A stretch of 20,979 bases of DNA, from assembly GCA_036897485.1 (NCBI GenBank), contig JAYMTF010001856.1, forward strand, positions 1-20,979, read 5' to 3'. Positions within the stretch are counted from its first letter, which is position 1. Every line of letters begins with the position of its first letter. This document shows, piece after piece, positions 20,771-20,979 of this stretch. This DNA comes from Pelargonium nanum. Its lineage: Eukaryota; Streptophyta; Magnoliopsida; Geraniales; Geraniaceae. The notes beneath the pieces were generated by a model that was given only the letters and a program-made list of their open reading frames with translations, ran no database searches and was not told where the DNA came from. The translations under genes were made by a program, and so were the position numbers.

Positions 20771-20979
20771 TTAATTAGTGATGGCAATCCCAGTTTTCAA
20801 GTAATTAATGAACCCATTAAAGTAGTAATCTTGGTGCAGCTTCTTGTCCCCAAACACTGCACCGGCTTCTCTAGCCTTTGCCCTCACCGCCTCTCCTTCC
20901 TCTTCCACCATTGTCACTCTCAGGGACTTGGCTATGCCTTCTCCGCTAAAAGACCCATCCTCACTTCTCTCCACCTCCA
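20771..20979 (-). CDS. UDP-glycosyltransferase, UGT91-like, C-terminal end only (partial)
   Basis: The last 69 codons of a gene that continues beyond the right window edge, ending at TAA 20771-20773. The segment EDGSFSGEGIAKSLR, followed by VMVEEEG-like and VFGDKKLHQDY-like stretches, matches the C-terminal helices of plant family 1 glycosyltransferases in group UGT91 (UGT91A1/91C1, soyasaponin rhamnosyltransferase relatives). The PSPG sugar-donor motif would lie upstream, outside the window. Members add a sugar to small acceptors such as flavonoid or triterpenoid glycosides. The acceptor cannot be told from this end. The ATG-like position at 20974 is GTG and not a start. Confidence 0.8.
   Translation of the reverse strand, partial: EVERSEDGSFSGEGIAKSLRVTMVEEEGEAVRAKAREAGAVFGDKKLHQDYYFNGFINYLKTGIAITN

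Overview
The window is nuclear DNA of a flowering plant. Genes carry GT-AG introns in AT-rich, microsatellite-dotted spacers, and every recognisable protein belongs to a land-plant family. The protein sequences look eudicot, most like those of woody rosids such as Rosaceae, but that placement is inference from remembered family sequences.

Layout. (1) Positions 628-4212, minus strand: a complete 12-exon purple acid phosphatase gene of the PAP27/PAP24/PAP1 type. Its last two exons (27 and 17 codons) are too short to stand out as open frames. (2) About 4.2-8.6 kb: a long spacer with no gene I can support, holding a small cluster of promoter-type motifs. (3) About 8.6-11.1 kb, plus strand: SCARECROW-LIKE 3 (SCL3), a GRAS regulator, with an intronless coding region, a probable 651-bp intron in its 5' leader and several upstream AUGs. 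(4) 11816-14187, minus strand: a two-exon short-chain dehydrogenase matching ABA2 (xanthoxin dehydrogenase), with a 44-nt first coding exon and a 1.5-kb intron. (5) 14496-15223: an intact-looking non-autonomous foldback transposon with about 290-bp inverted arms and a perfect 9-bp target duplication, about 310 bp upstream of the ABA2 start. (6) 15934-19785, minus strand: a CC-NB-LRR resistance gene of the RPP13-like 1 type, read here as two exons. (7) 20771 to the window end, minus strand: the last 69 codons of a UGT91-like glycosyltransferase.

The genes are not an operon or a metabolic cluster. The pairing with most functional interest is SCL3 (gibberellin/DELLA signalling) tail-to-tail with ABA2 (abscisic acid synthesis), 727 bp apart between stop codons. 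The foldback element beside ABA2 brings a perfect ABRE-type motif into its upstream region. I found no RNA gene, CRISPR array or bacterial-type feature, and no evidence of an entirely new system. The most unusual structures are the foldback insertion, the SCL3 leader, and the intron between the CC and NB domains of the resistance gene.
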